Shown here: positions 15,259 through 21,948 of the stretch, in pieces | How positions within the stretch are numbered: position 1 is the stretch's first letter | Layout: each line of letters begins with the position of its first letter | Assembly (NCBI GenBank): GCA_017501545.1 | Contig: JAFVWS010000025.1 | Coordinates: forward strand, 1-47,548 | Direction: 5' to 3' | Origin: Clostridia bacterium | GTDB taxonomy: Bacteria; Bacillota; Clostridia; Oscillospirales; CAG-272 | DNA: 47,548 bases | Program-made: the position numbers and the translations under genes | Notes under the pieces: generated by a model | Databases searched by the model: none | What the model saw: the letters and a program-made list of their open reading frames with translations, nothing else | What the model was told of the DNA's origin: nothing

Positions 15259-16530
15259 TTAGTCTATTACAATTGTGTTTATAGAGTTAGCTGGCAAGGT
15301 GTAGCTCTTGCCCTCAAGCTCAATTATCTTTTCCGTCTTGTATGGGTTGGCTACCACTACAATTTTTTCGCCATTTGGGTTTTCAAAGCCTACGCACATA
15401 CTGCTAAACTCACCATTTATGCGTACGTAGCGCGCACCACGCTTTACAAAGTGTGAAAAATGCTTCATTAGGTAAAACTCTGGCGTGTAGTTTGGCTTTC
15501 CATCTACCACGTGCATAAGTGAGTTTTGACACCAGCCCCATGTGCTTGAGGAATCCCCCTCAAGTGCAATATTCCAATACACGTAGGCACTTGCTCCGTG
15601 TCTGAAGTATTGACGCATAAGCTCGAAAATGTACATCATATGCTCCCAAGAGTTCTCGCCACCACCGCACTCGCTTTCAGTTTGGATAATTTCAAGCTCT
15701 GGATAGTCGTCACGCGTTTGGTCAAGCGCATACTTTCCTGCCCATTGATAGCCAACGCCCTTAATATATTTTCTTGCTTTTTCGTCTTGCATTGCATAGC
15801 CAAGATAGTTGTGGTATCTTGTATAAAACCTGCGGTGGTCACCCTCGGGGCCGTTTATTGTGCCAAAGAAAATATCAACGCCACATCCCTCAAGCATAGG
15901 ACCTAAATATTCACCGATAAAGTCTGCCATTTTCTCTCCAGTCCATATGCAGGATGGGAAAACTTGATTTGAGCAAGGCTCATTTTGTGGGTGAATATGG
16001 ACAAGGGGTACACCGTTTTCGTGATAAGCCTCTACGTATTTTTTAAAGTAAAGCGCATATGCACGATAATTTTCTGGTGTTGGATTAAATACTCCGTTTG
16101 AATATGTGTGCTTTGTCTTAAGCCATAGTGGTGGGCACCAAGGAGATGCAAACATTTGCATATCACTCTGGCGCTTTACGCCCTCTAAAATGAGTGGTAA
16201 AAGTAGCTTTTTGTCGCGCTCTATTGAGAAATTTTTCATCTCATAGTCGCCATCAGTTTCATTGTATGAATAAAAGTCAAGTGAAAAGTCACTTGCACCT
16301 ATAGGAGTGCGACAGTAGTTAAAGTTACACTTATCGCTATCAAAAAGCTCGTCTAAAAACCTTTCCTTTTCCTTCGGGTCAAGCTTGTTTAGTGCCACAG
16401 CGCCAAGCTCGCTAAAGCAAGTGCCAAAGCCACGGATCGTTTGCACCTTGTCGCCGAAGCTAAGCTTTATTCCGCCCTTTGCTTCCTTGCCGTTTTGCCA
16501 CCTATTTTCTTTTGTTGTTGAAATTATCAT
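15259..16530 (-). CDS. GH30-family glycosidase
   Basis: Predicted 423-residue retaining beta-glycosidase of the GH30 (glucosylceramidase-like) family. IRGFGTCFSELGA is the typical N-terminal motif. Glu184 in HPQNEP fits the acid/base and Glu285 in IIQTESE the nucleophile. The C-terminal beta-sandwich ends with VVVANPYKTEKIIELEG. No signal peptide is present, so it acts in the cytoplasm. TTG at 16542 is only the ribosome-site region (TTGGAGG), so the ATG at 16530 is the start. It is first in the run GH30, GH29, transposase, MBL hydrolase. Beta-glucosides, xylosides or fucosides are known GH30 substrates. Confidence 0.9.
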   Translation of the reverse strand: MIISTTKENRWQNGKEAKGGIKLSFGDKVQTIRGFGTCFSELGAVALNKLDPKEKERFLDELFDSDKCNFNYCRTPIGASDFSLDFYSYNETDGDYEMKNFSIERDKKLLLPLILEGVKRQSDMQMFASPWCPPLWLKTKHTYSNGVFNPTPENYRAYALYFKKYVEAYHENGVPLVHIHPQNEPCSNQVFPSCIWTGEKMADFIGEYLGPMLEGCGVDIFFGTINGPEGDHRRFYTRYHNYLGYAMQDEKARKYIKGVGYQWAGKYALDQTRDDYPELEIIQTESECGGGENSWEHMMYIFELMRQYFRHGASAYVYWNIALEGDSSSTWGWCQNSLMHVVDGKPNYTPEFYLMKHFSHFVKRGARYVRINGEFSSMCVGFENPNGEKIVVVANPYKTEKIIELEGKSYTLPANSINTIVID

Positions 16531-16599
16531 AATTGCCTCCAAAAAGCTATATTTATTTCATTGTAGCATAAAAGCATAGCTTTTAAAAGGGGGTAAATA

Positions 16600-16631
16600 A
16601 AAATAGCAGACTGTTTTGTCTGCTATTTTTA
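16600..16631 (-). terminator. Terminator after the 270-residue lipoprotein gene
   Basis: AAAATAGCAGAC / GTCTGCTATTTT stem with T-rich flanks, beyond the stop at 16638. Confidence 0.8.
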
Positions 16632-16637
16632 TGCAAA

Positions 16638-17450
16638 TTACATTATAAGATCCATTTCCATATATTCGTCTGCATTATCTGGTGTTACAATTTCTGGTAT
16701 TTCCAATGGAGAAATTTCTTCAAATGTAAGCTCATTCAATATTGTATAAACTATTTCGGAATCCTCATAGATTAATGCTATTTCATATTCATAGATTAGG
16801 GTCTTAAATAGCATATTTTCATCAAAGGTAACAACAACATCAACGTCCTTGCCCTCATAGCCTTCAGGCAAATATGCAACATCGCTTGATATGCTTTGAT
16901 AGTATTGTTCATACATTTCCTCCATATATTTAGCACTTACAGTAAAGGTAAGTATTTGTCCACCATCGTCGTTATTTTCTATTTTTGCATTATTAATTTG
17001 ATTTTCTTTTATGTCGACAAAAAGGCCAAGTGAACCATTCAATGCTTCCTCATAGGTAAGCTCATCCTTCATATAAATTTCAACGCCATAGGGACCTGAG
17101 ACGGTTCCATTTACATAAAGCCATCCATCAACATAGAACGCATTCATTTCTATGCCTTGCCAATTTGTGCGACCACAAAATGTATCTTTACCGATGTAAT
17201 TGTCGATATCAAACTCGGCTGCAAACATTTCCTTTCCATTTTCAACAGTCTTAGCAACTAGATGCTGATTTATCTTACACGCATCAACCTGCTTGTAGCA
17301 TTCTTGTGCAGATTGATATAGCTCATATCCTGTTTTTTCCTCTGCATTTTCCTTGTCACCAAGCACGCTAGAAAAATCACAGGATGAAAAAGTAAGCACC
17401 ATTGCAAAAGTCATAGCAAGCGATAAAATTACTGATATAATTCTTTTCAT
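16638..17450 (-). CDS. Lipoprotein of unknown function (270 residues)
   Basis: Predicted exported lipoprotein. Residues 1-23 are a signal segment, followed by FSSC with the modified Cys24. The -3 residue is Phe, which is less usual for a lipobox. The body has features of LolA/LppX-like or DUF6612-like beta-rich lipoproteins: TGYELYQSAQECYKQVDAC, then alternating strands such as FYVDGWLYVNGTV and VVVTFDENMLFKTLIYEYE. I cannot assign a function. AGGAG precedes the ATG. It is transcribed on its own, between two terminators. Confidence 0.82.
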   Translation of the reverse strand: MKRIISVILSLAMTFAMVLTFSSCDFSSVLGDKENAEEKTGYELYQSAQECYKQVDACKINQHLVAKTVENGKEMFAAEFDIDNYIGKDTFCGRTNWQGIEMNAFYVDGWLYVNGTVSGPYGVEIYMKDELTYEEALNGSLGLFVDIKENQINNAKIENNDDGGQILTFTVSAKYMEEMYEQYYQSISSDVAYLPEGYEGKDVDVVVTFDENMLFKTLIYEYEIALIYEDSEIVYTILNELTFEEISPLEIPEIVTPDNADEYMEMDLIM

Positions 17451-17521
17451 ATTATTTCTCCTTTAAATATTGTTAGTTTAATTATAACTAACTTTTTATG
17501 TCTTGTCAATGCCTATTAACA

Positions 17522-17551
17522 AAAGAAAAAGGGGATAAAATCATCCCCTTA
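17522..17551 (-). terminator. Terminator after the 568-residue lipoprotein gene
   Basis: AAGGGGAT / ATCCCCTT stem with A-rich and T-rich flanks, overlapping the stop codon at 17549. Confidence 0.75.
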
Positions 17552-19255
17552 TTTTAGATAATTCTCAAGCTCGGCTAATATTTCATCGTTTGGCTCTATT
17601 GTGGTAAGCTCAGCTTCCTCGCCAACAGACGGCTCTTCTACCACCGTTGTACCAACATCGTAGGTTGTTATAATAACAAGCTCCTCCGAGACACCCTCCC
17701 AGCTGCCGCCTTGACGGAAGGTAACATATGAAACATACCCATTTTCGATTTTCAGCCTTAAATCATAAATTGTAGTATAGGAAGCTATAATGTCGGCAGA
17801 GTAAATTCCCGTTTCCTCGTCATAGCTAAGCTCTTTAAAATGGTTTTGCAGGTTAGGCACGTTAAAATGAGAATATATGCTTTCTGTCTTTAACACTCCG
17901 TCATACTTAACCCAAATGCCGTTTTCTATTTGCAAGCTATATTCGTTATATCTATCTTGATAGTTAGTGAAATATGCGTTGCTCCAATTGGATATTTCGC
18001 CGTTTGGATATAGATACGTGATTGTGCTTTCTGTTGAGCCAATTTTATCACTTTCCTTGTTTATTTCGCTACCGTAGCCAATCGTGCCGTCTTCTTTTAT
18101 GATAACCTTGTCTATTCTTGATGTTAAATTGTCGCTGTTGTGGTTAAAAAGTAACGCTTCAAGAAACTTATCATATGGTGTTTCGGGGCGGTTTTTCTGT
18201 GCGTAATCTATTTCGTCATAGCTTGGCTGATTGTTTTCGTTTAAAATTATTTCAAGCGTGCAGTCACTTGGAATTTCGCCCTTGAAATAATCAATTCCAA
18301 TGCCATATTCCTTTGCAGGCACCTCAATTACCAAATATTTATTTTGTTCTCTGTCGTAAAGCGCACTATCATCTATTGTAAGCGTGAGCTTGCTTCCCTC
18401 AATGGTGAGAGGTCCAACAGAGGCAATATCGAAAAATGGTGCTTCTAAAATGATTATATATGAGTCCTTACCATAATAGCTATAAAGCCCTTTAATGTCC
18501 AAAAGATTTTTAAAATCCTTGAAATTACTATATTCGTCAAATATAATTGCGCGCCCACCAAGGTCTATATCTTCTATTTCTACAAGATCTATATCATAGC
18601 TATAAACACTTGTCTTATTGACAGTCAAGGGCTTAAAGGATGTTGATTCGCACTCAATAGTATTAGGGATTAAATAATACTCTGTTTGATTGAATTCAAA
18701 ATCGGGATAATCTATATTTCCCGTATATTCGTATAGGTCAATTGATGCCTCACCATTTTCAATCTTAAAATTAGAAAAGCCCATATCAGTTATATATCTG
18801 CCACCGTAATTTCTATGTATAACAAGAATATAGCTATTGTCAAATACGCTTTTGTCTAGATAATTGGACTTTACAAGCTCAGAAAAATCATCATAGGTTT
18901 TAACTACCTTGTAATAATCGCCAAAATCAGTTGGTAAATCTTTTGCAACATATTCGTATTGTCCATAATACTCAAGAACCTTTTTATAATATCTCTTTTC
19001 CTCGGTTTTATATGTGATTACAGGCTGTATTGCATTGTCTAATTTAGTATATGACGGGTTCGTGTTTGTTTCTGTATTTGTCGTGTTTGAATCATCTGTA
19101 GTTGTTTCCGATTTGGTGTCTGTGCTTGTTGTCGTGCTTGAATCGTCAGTGGTTGTTTCTGATTGGGGGTCTGTGCTTTCAAAAGTATTGCCACAGGCAC
19201 TTAATATTAATGAAAGCGATATAATTAGTACAAGTAATATTGATTTCACCTTCAT
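17549..19255 (-). CDS. Large lipoprotein, paralog of the lipoprotein at 4060
   Basis: Predicted 568-residue lipoprotein with lipobox LSAC (Cys21). A Thr/Ser/Asp linker of near-duplicate units (SETTTDDSSTTT, SETTTDDSNTT) reaches about residue 70. The next 160 residues align with the plus-strand lipoprotein at 4060-5055 (DLPTDFGDYYKVVKTYDDF, SYILVIHRNYGG). The C-terminal 200 residues have no counterpart there and look beta-rich (YDEETGIYSADIIASYTTI). I do not recognise a named family. The open frame extends to 19294, but AAAAAGGAGGTC precedes the ATG at 19255. It probably sits on the outer membrane face. Confidence 0.85.
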   Translation of the reverse strand: MKVKSILLVLIISLSLILSACGNTFESTDPQSETTTDDSSTTTSTDTKSETTTDDSNTTNTETNTNPSYTKLDNAIQPVITYKTEEKRYYKKVLEYYGQYEYVAKDLPTDFGDYYKVVKTYDDFSELVKSNYLDKSVFDNSYILVIHRNYGGRYITDMGFSNFKIENGEASIDLYEYTGNIDYPDFEFNQTEYYLIPNTIECESTSFKPLTVNKTSVYSYDIDLVEIEDIDLGGRAIIFDEYSNFKDFKNLLDIKGLYSYYGKDSYIIILEAPFFDIASVGPLTIEGSKLTLTIDDSALYDREQNKYLVIEVPAKEYGIGIDYFKGEIPSDCTLEIILNENNQPSYDEIDYAQKNRPETPYDKFLEALLFNHNSDNLTSRIDKVIIKEDGTIGYGSEINKESDKIGSTESTITYLYPNGEISNWSNAYFTNYQDRYNEYSLQIENGIWVKYDGVLKTESIYSHFNVPNLQNHFKELSYDEETGIYSADIIASYTTIYDLRLKIENGYVSYVTFRQGGSWEGVSEELVIITTYDVGTTVVEEPSVGEEAELTTIEPNDEILAELENYLK

Positions 19256-19323
19256 AGTGACCTCCTTTTTAAAAACAAGAATTGCTTCCGTCACTAATAA
19301 TGACGAAATTTGGCACGAAAAGG

Positions 19324-20184
19324 TTACGCTTCCTTTATTAATTTTTCAAATCTTCTTGCACTTCTTGCAAGCTCACAAACGCCTTCGAAAACGTTTTCCT
19401 TACTGAAGGAATTTAAGTGTCTGTCTGCCTCAAGGGTTAATTCTCCCTTGTAGTCTATGTCCTTTAATGCTTTTGCGATTGCGCCGAAGTCTATATTCAT
19501 TGAAAATGGAATTTGATGGCTGTCGTGTAGGCAGTCGTTATCGTGAATGTGTAGTGCTTGAAGCCTTGAGCCGAGGGCGCGTATCATATTTGGTGCGCCA
19601 TCGCCTGAGCCACGCATTTCGGCATGGCCAAGGTCAAGACACGCAACGAGATATGGGTCGTTTACTACGTCAATGTGTCTTACAAAGTCCTCAGAAAGTG
19701 AGCAAGCGGCAGGGGAGCTTGTAGCTGCATCCTTTTCCCAGTTCCACATATTTTCAGTTGCAATTTTCACGCCATGCTCCTTAGCAAATGGAAGCAGCTC
19801 ACCGTACATTTTTGCATTTCCCTCGGCACTGTCGTTATTATCAGGGTGGATAACGCATATTTTGCCCCCTGCAATAGCTGTACATTCAATCGCGCGCTTT
19901 AGGTAGTCCATGCCTACTATACGAGATGGAAATGGAGCGTGGGATTGGTTGCACTCAATGCCACATTCGTCAGCTATATGACGTAGCTTTTTGGCAAAAT
20001 CGCGCCACTGGTTGCCATTTAACGGGTGATCGTTTTCAATGATTTTCATAGTGCTCCAGTTAAGTCTTACCATTTCGAACATTGAAAAGTCCCAGCAGTC
20101 AAAGCCTGCCTTGGCAAGAAGCTCAATCGCCTTTTCCTCGCCCACGTGCCTTGACGTTGATTGAATTTCAGTAGATATTTTCAT
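19324..20184 (-). CDS. Sugar phosphate isomerase/epimerase-like protein (xylose isomerase-like TIM barrel)
   Basis: Predicted 286-residue TIM-barrel protein of the AP-endonuclease-2 / xylose isomerase-like superfamily. Segments include FDCWDFSMFEM, CVIHPDNND, IATENMWNWE, ACLDLGHAEM and LQALHIHDND; the Glu, Asp and His residues in these fit the metal-binding set. It probably isomerises or epimerises a sugar, or acts on an inositol-type compound. The ATG at 20184 follows GCGAGG and is preferred to the longer frame at 20211. An 18-base perfect dyad between promoter and gene suggests repressor control. Its place beside the glycosidases supports sugar catabolism. Confidence 0.85.
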   Translation of the reverse strand: MKISTEIQSTSRHVGEEKAIELLAKAGFDCWDFSMFEMVRLNWSTMKIIENDHPLNGNQWRDFAKKLRHIADECGIECNQSHAPFPSRIVGMDYLKRAIECTAIAGGKICVIHPDNNDSAEGNAKMYGELLPFAKEHGVKIATENMWNWEKDAATSSPAACSLSEDFVRHIDVVNDPYLVACLDLGHAEMRGSGDGAPNMIRALGSRLQALHIHDNDCLHDSHQIPFSMNIDFGAIAKALKDIDYKGELTLEADRHLNSFSKENVFEGVCELARSARRFEKLIKEA

Positions 20185-20218
20185 AATTATCCTCGCTTTA
20201 GTGCCACACACGGCAAAA

Positions 20219-20236
20219 TATGTAACTTGTTACATA
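20219..20236. promoter_or_regulatory. 18-bp palindromic operator candidate
   Basis: TATGTAACTTGTTACATA is a perfect inverted repeat lying just downstream of the -10 box of the isomerase promoter, where a LacI- or GntR-type repressor could block transcription. No such regulator gene is adjacent. Confidence 0.55.
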
Positions 20237-20239
20237 TAA

Positions 20240-20268
20240 ATTCTATCATACATGATTAAATTTATCAA
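20240..20268 (-). promoter_or_regulatory. Sigma-A-like promoter for the isomerase gene
   Basis: On the minus strand TTGATA, 17 bases, TAGAAT. Confidence 0.6.
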
Positions 20269-20286
20269 TATGAATTTAGTAAAAAA

Positions 20287-20314
20287 CAAAAACCACCCAA
20301 ATGGGTGGTTTTGT
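20287..20314. terminator. Terminator-like hairpin
   Basis: AAAACCACCCA / TGGGTGGTTTT stem. It lies upstream of the isomerase promoter and could end transcription coming from the tRNA side. Confidence 0.6.
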
Positions 20315-20385
20315 CTTTATGTGAAGGGGCGATAAAAAAGATATTTTTAAGTGTTTTTGTACGGACTTGAACTCACGTACCAAAT

Positions 20386-20552
20386 CACGCCGTAGGCGTG
20401 TATATCATCAAAACGAAGTTTTGTATATCACCAAGGCGAAAGCCTTGTATATCATCATTGCGAAAGAGGATGCAGCCTGCGGCTAATGATATACACCTTC
20501 GGTGATGAGATACACGCTAAAGCGTGATGATATGCCATTGCTTTCGCAATGG
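20386..20552. repeat. Array of seven hairpins with an orientation-switching spacer
   Basis: Successive palindromes at 20386-20400, 20409-20423, 20432-20447, 20456-20488 (imperfect), 20494-20504, 20513-20526 and 20535-20552 have different stems (for example CACGCC/GGCGTG, CAAAAC/GTTTTG, CAAGGC/GCCTTG, CACGCT/AGCGTG) and loops of two to four bases. Most stems begin CA and end TG. The 8-base spacer is TATATCAT or TATATCAC three times on the left, then its reverse complement (ATGATATA, ATGAGATA, ATGATATG) three times on the right, so the array mirrors about its fourth hairpin. There is no open frame of note. It fills the gap between the isomerase promoter and tRNA-Ser. Confidence 0.85.
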
Positions 20553-20555
20553 ATA

Positions 20556-20590
20556 AAAAAATTCGACAAGCCGAAACTTGTCGAATTTTT
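20556..20590 (-). terminator. Terminator after tRNA-Ser
   Basis: AAAAATTCGACAAG / CTTGTCGAATTTTT, a 14-bp stem with loop CCGAAA, directly beyond the tRNA 3' end on the minus strand. Confidence 0.85.
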
Positions 20591-20682
20591 TGGCGGAGAA
20601 GGTGGGATTTGAACCCACGCGACGGGATTACCGGCCTACGAGATTTCGAGTCACGCCTCTTCAACCACTTGAGTACTTCTCC
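20591..20682 (-). tRNA. tRNA-Ser(CGA)
   Basis: On the minus strand the acceptor arm is GGAGAAG / CTTCTCC, followed by G and an encoded CCA. The anticodon loop CTCGAAA gives anticodon CGA for codon UCG. The long variable arm (GTAGGCCGGTAATCCCGTCGC) is typical of serine tRNA, and the T arm reads GTGGGTTCAAATCCCAC. One T-T mismatch is seen in the anticodon stem. A partial duplicate of its 5' half lies about 200 bases upstream. Confidence 0.93.
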
Positions 20683-20737
20683 ATGCAAATATTTAATTTA
20701 AAGGTTGTTTTATCAAATGAGAACAAACAGCTACGGC

Positions 20738-20897
20738 GTCACGCCTCTTCGTCCTGTTGTCGTTAGCCAATCAAGCGTCGCAAAGGAAATTGCTTGCTTT
20801 CTTGGGCGACTGCCACTCCTTATTGCTCGCTCAATCTGTCGCCGACAGCGCTCGCAAACGTCCCCACTTGAGTACTTCTCCATACAAATATTTAATT
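20738..20897 (-). pseudogene. Broken duplicate of the tRNA-Ser 5' half, split by about 113 bases
   Basis: Bases 20864-20897 repeat 20665-20698 with one mismatch; this covers the first 18 bases of the tRNA and its upstream flank. Bases 20738-20750 (GTCACGCCTCTTC) repeat the tRNA's D-arm to anticodon-stem part at 20650-20662. In the intact gene two bases separate these pieces, while here about 113 bases do (20751-20863). The 3' half is absent. This accounts for the gene-free stretch between the tRNA and the response-regulator remnant. Confidence 0.75.
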
Positions 20898-20943
20898 AGC
20901 CTAAACAGTATAACACAAAAAAATTAGCATTGCAATAGTTTTT

Positions 20944-21233
20944 CTTGACAAATAATAAACCATATGCTATCCTCTCCACCAGCTTGCTTGATTTTTTCAC
21001 GAAGCGAGGCGATGTGCATATCAATGGTTCTGCTTTCGCCAACAAAGCTTTCGCCCCAAACCTCACGGAAAAGCTCCTCACGCTCGATTGTCATTCCAGC
21101 ACGGGTAATAAGAAGCTTCAAAAAAAGAGGCTCCGTTTTCAAAAAACTCAGTTTTATAATCAGCCTCGAAGGCGCCCTCGTAAACCTCGGAAATACCCTC
21201 GTCATCCTCAACTATATAAATAAGTGGTTCCAT
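20944..21233 (-). pseudogene. Response regulator (OmpR/PhoB type), internally deleted and frameshifted
   Basis: The start is intact: AAGGAG, then ATG at 21233 encoding MEPLIYIVEDDEGISEVYEG, a receiver-domain N-terminus with the acidic EDD. After about 36 codons the frame continues only to a stop at ASYYPCWNDNRA. A shifted frame then encodes a winged-helix C-terminus (LLITRAGMTIEREELFREVW, RTIDMHIASLREKIKQAG). Most of the receiver, including the phosphorylated Asp, is missing, and the usual C-terminal RGVGY is replaced by unrelated residues. No histidine kinase gene lies nearby. It is a decayed gene with no expected function. Confidence 0.8.
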
Positions 21234-21375
21234 ATGTTCTCCTTATAATTATATATTATAATTTTACCACGCAAGGGGAGTAAAATCAATATTTTATGTG
21301 TCAAGTCTTTGTAAAAAAACACTATAAATAAATATATGAACATATTACCATATAATAATATAATGAGGAAACAAA

Positions 21376-21402
21376 GAAAAAAGCCCTCAAAAATGAGAGC
21401 TT
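21376..21402 (-). terminator. Terminator of the structured RNA
   Basis: GCTCTCA / TGAGGGC-type stem followed on the minus strand by a run of T, about 20 bases beyond the last conserved-looking helix of the RNA. Confidence 0.75.
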
Positions 21403-21637
21403 ATTCTTTTAATATAATGCCCACCATGCCGTGTAAAGCAACCATTTGAACCTTGGTATCCAAGGTGGTGTCCGCATAATGCCTTTATTGCTTCCAACGT
21501 CCAAGTAGTAATCGTCCGGCAAAAGCCTCATTAAGAGGATTACCTTGGGAGGCCTGCAAACAGACATAGGATATAAGACTCCGTTTTGTAAGTGTAGCTC
21601 GAATACATCGCCATATCACGCACACAGCAGGTAAATA
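21403..21637 (-). ncRNA. ssrS: Structured non-coding RNA, possibly 6S RNA
   Basis: There is no open frame in about 235 bases ending at a terminator. On the minus strand ACCTGCTGTG (21623-21632) pairs with CACGGCA-T-GGT (21423-21433), closing the molecule end to end as in 6S RNA. Inside are a long helix CCAAGGTAATC / GATTAC-TA-CTTGG and a short hairpin CCTTGG-ATA-CCAAGG. Length (about 210 bases between closing strands) and the closing-stem design fit 6S RNA, which binds RNA polymerase. I lack a covariance-model match, so the family name is tentative. It lies just beyond the DUF1292 gene on the same strand. Confidence 0.5.
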
Positions 21638-21889
21638 TCAATTATCGTGGTCAATGACCTTGTTAATTCTTGAGTCGATTATGGGTAGAACCTTATCAAG
21701 CTCTGTGCCCTCGACAGGGATATATAAATCCTCTTTTTTGTCAGATTTAATCTTCTTAAGAACATAAAATTCAGTTGGTGCAACAGCCACGTAGCTGTCA
21801 CCATTAATTACGCACTCATCAATTAGCTCATAAACGCTTTCTGAGCCGTCGTCATTTGTGAAGGTTAAAAACCTTTTGTCCTTGTTCAT
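21638..21889 (-). CDS. DUF1292 family protein
   Basis: Predicted 83-residue acidic cytoplasmic protein with the DUF1292 pattern: FTNDDGSESVYELIDECVING, SYVAVAP and EFYVLKKI. This family is widespread in Firmicutes and often lies near ruvX (yrrK) and mreB-type genes, but no function is established. GGAG precedes the ATG. A structured RNA follows directly on the same strand and could be processed from or transcribed within its 3' region. Confidence 0.85.
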   Translation of the reverse strand: MNKDKRFLTFTNDDGSESVYELIDECVINGDSYVAVAPTEFYVLKKIKSDKKEDLYIPVEGTELDKVLPIIDSRINKVIDHDN

Positions 21890-21948
21890 TATATGCTCCT
21901 TTTCTAAGATTATTCTAACATATTATCGTTTTTATGTCAAATACTAAA

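Noticed and set aside
4060-20184. Defence island or phage remnant
   Set aside because: No restriction, toxin-antitoxin, Abi, capsid, tail or integrase-like protein is seen. The nucleases present are a small GIY-YIG protein and a RAYT.
20358-20381. Possible second tRNA remnant (GGACTTGAACTC resembles a reversed T-loop)
   Set aside because: The surrounding stem does not pair as a T-arm and no acceptor or anticodon arm is found. It is a short palindrome (GTACG...CGTAC) only.
20386-20552. Possible CRISPR array
   Set aside because: The units are different palindromes joined by an 8-base constant spacer that flips orientation. There are no 24-40 base direct repeats, no unique spacers and no cas genes.
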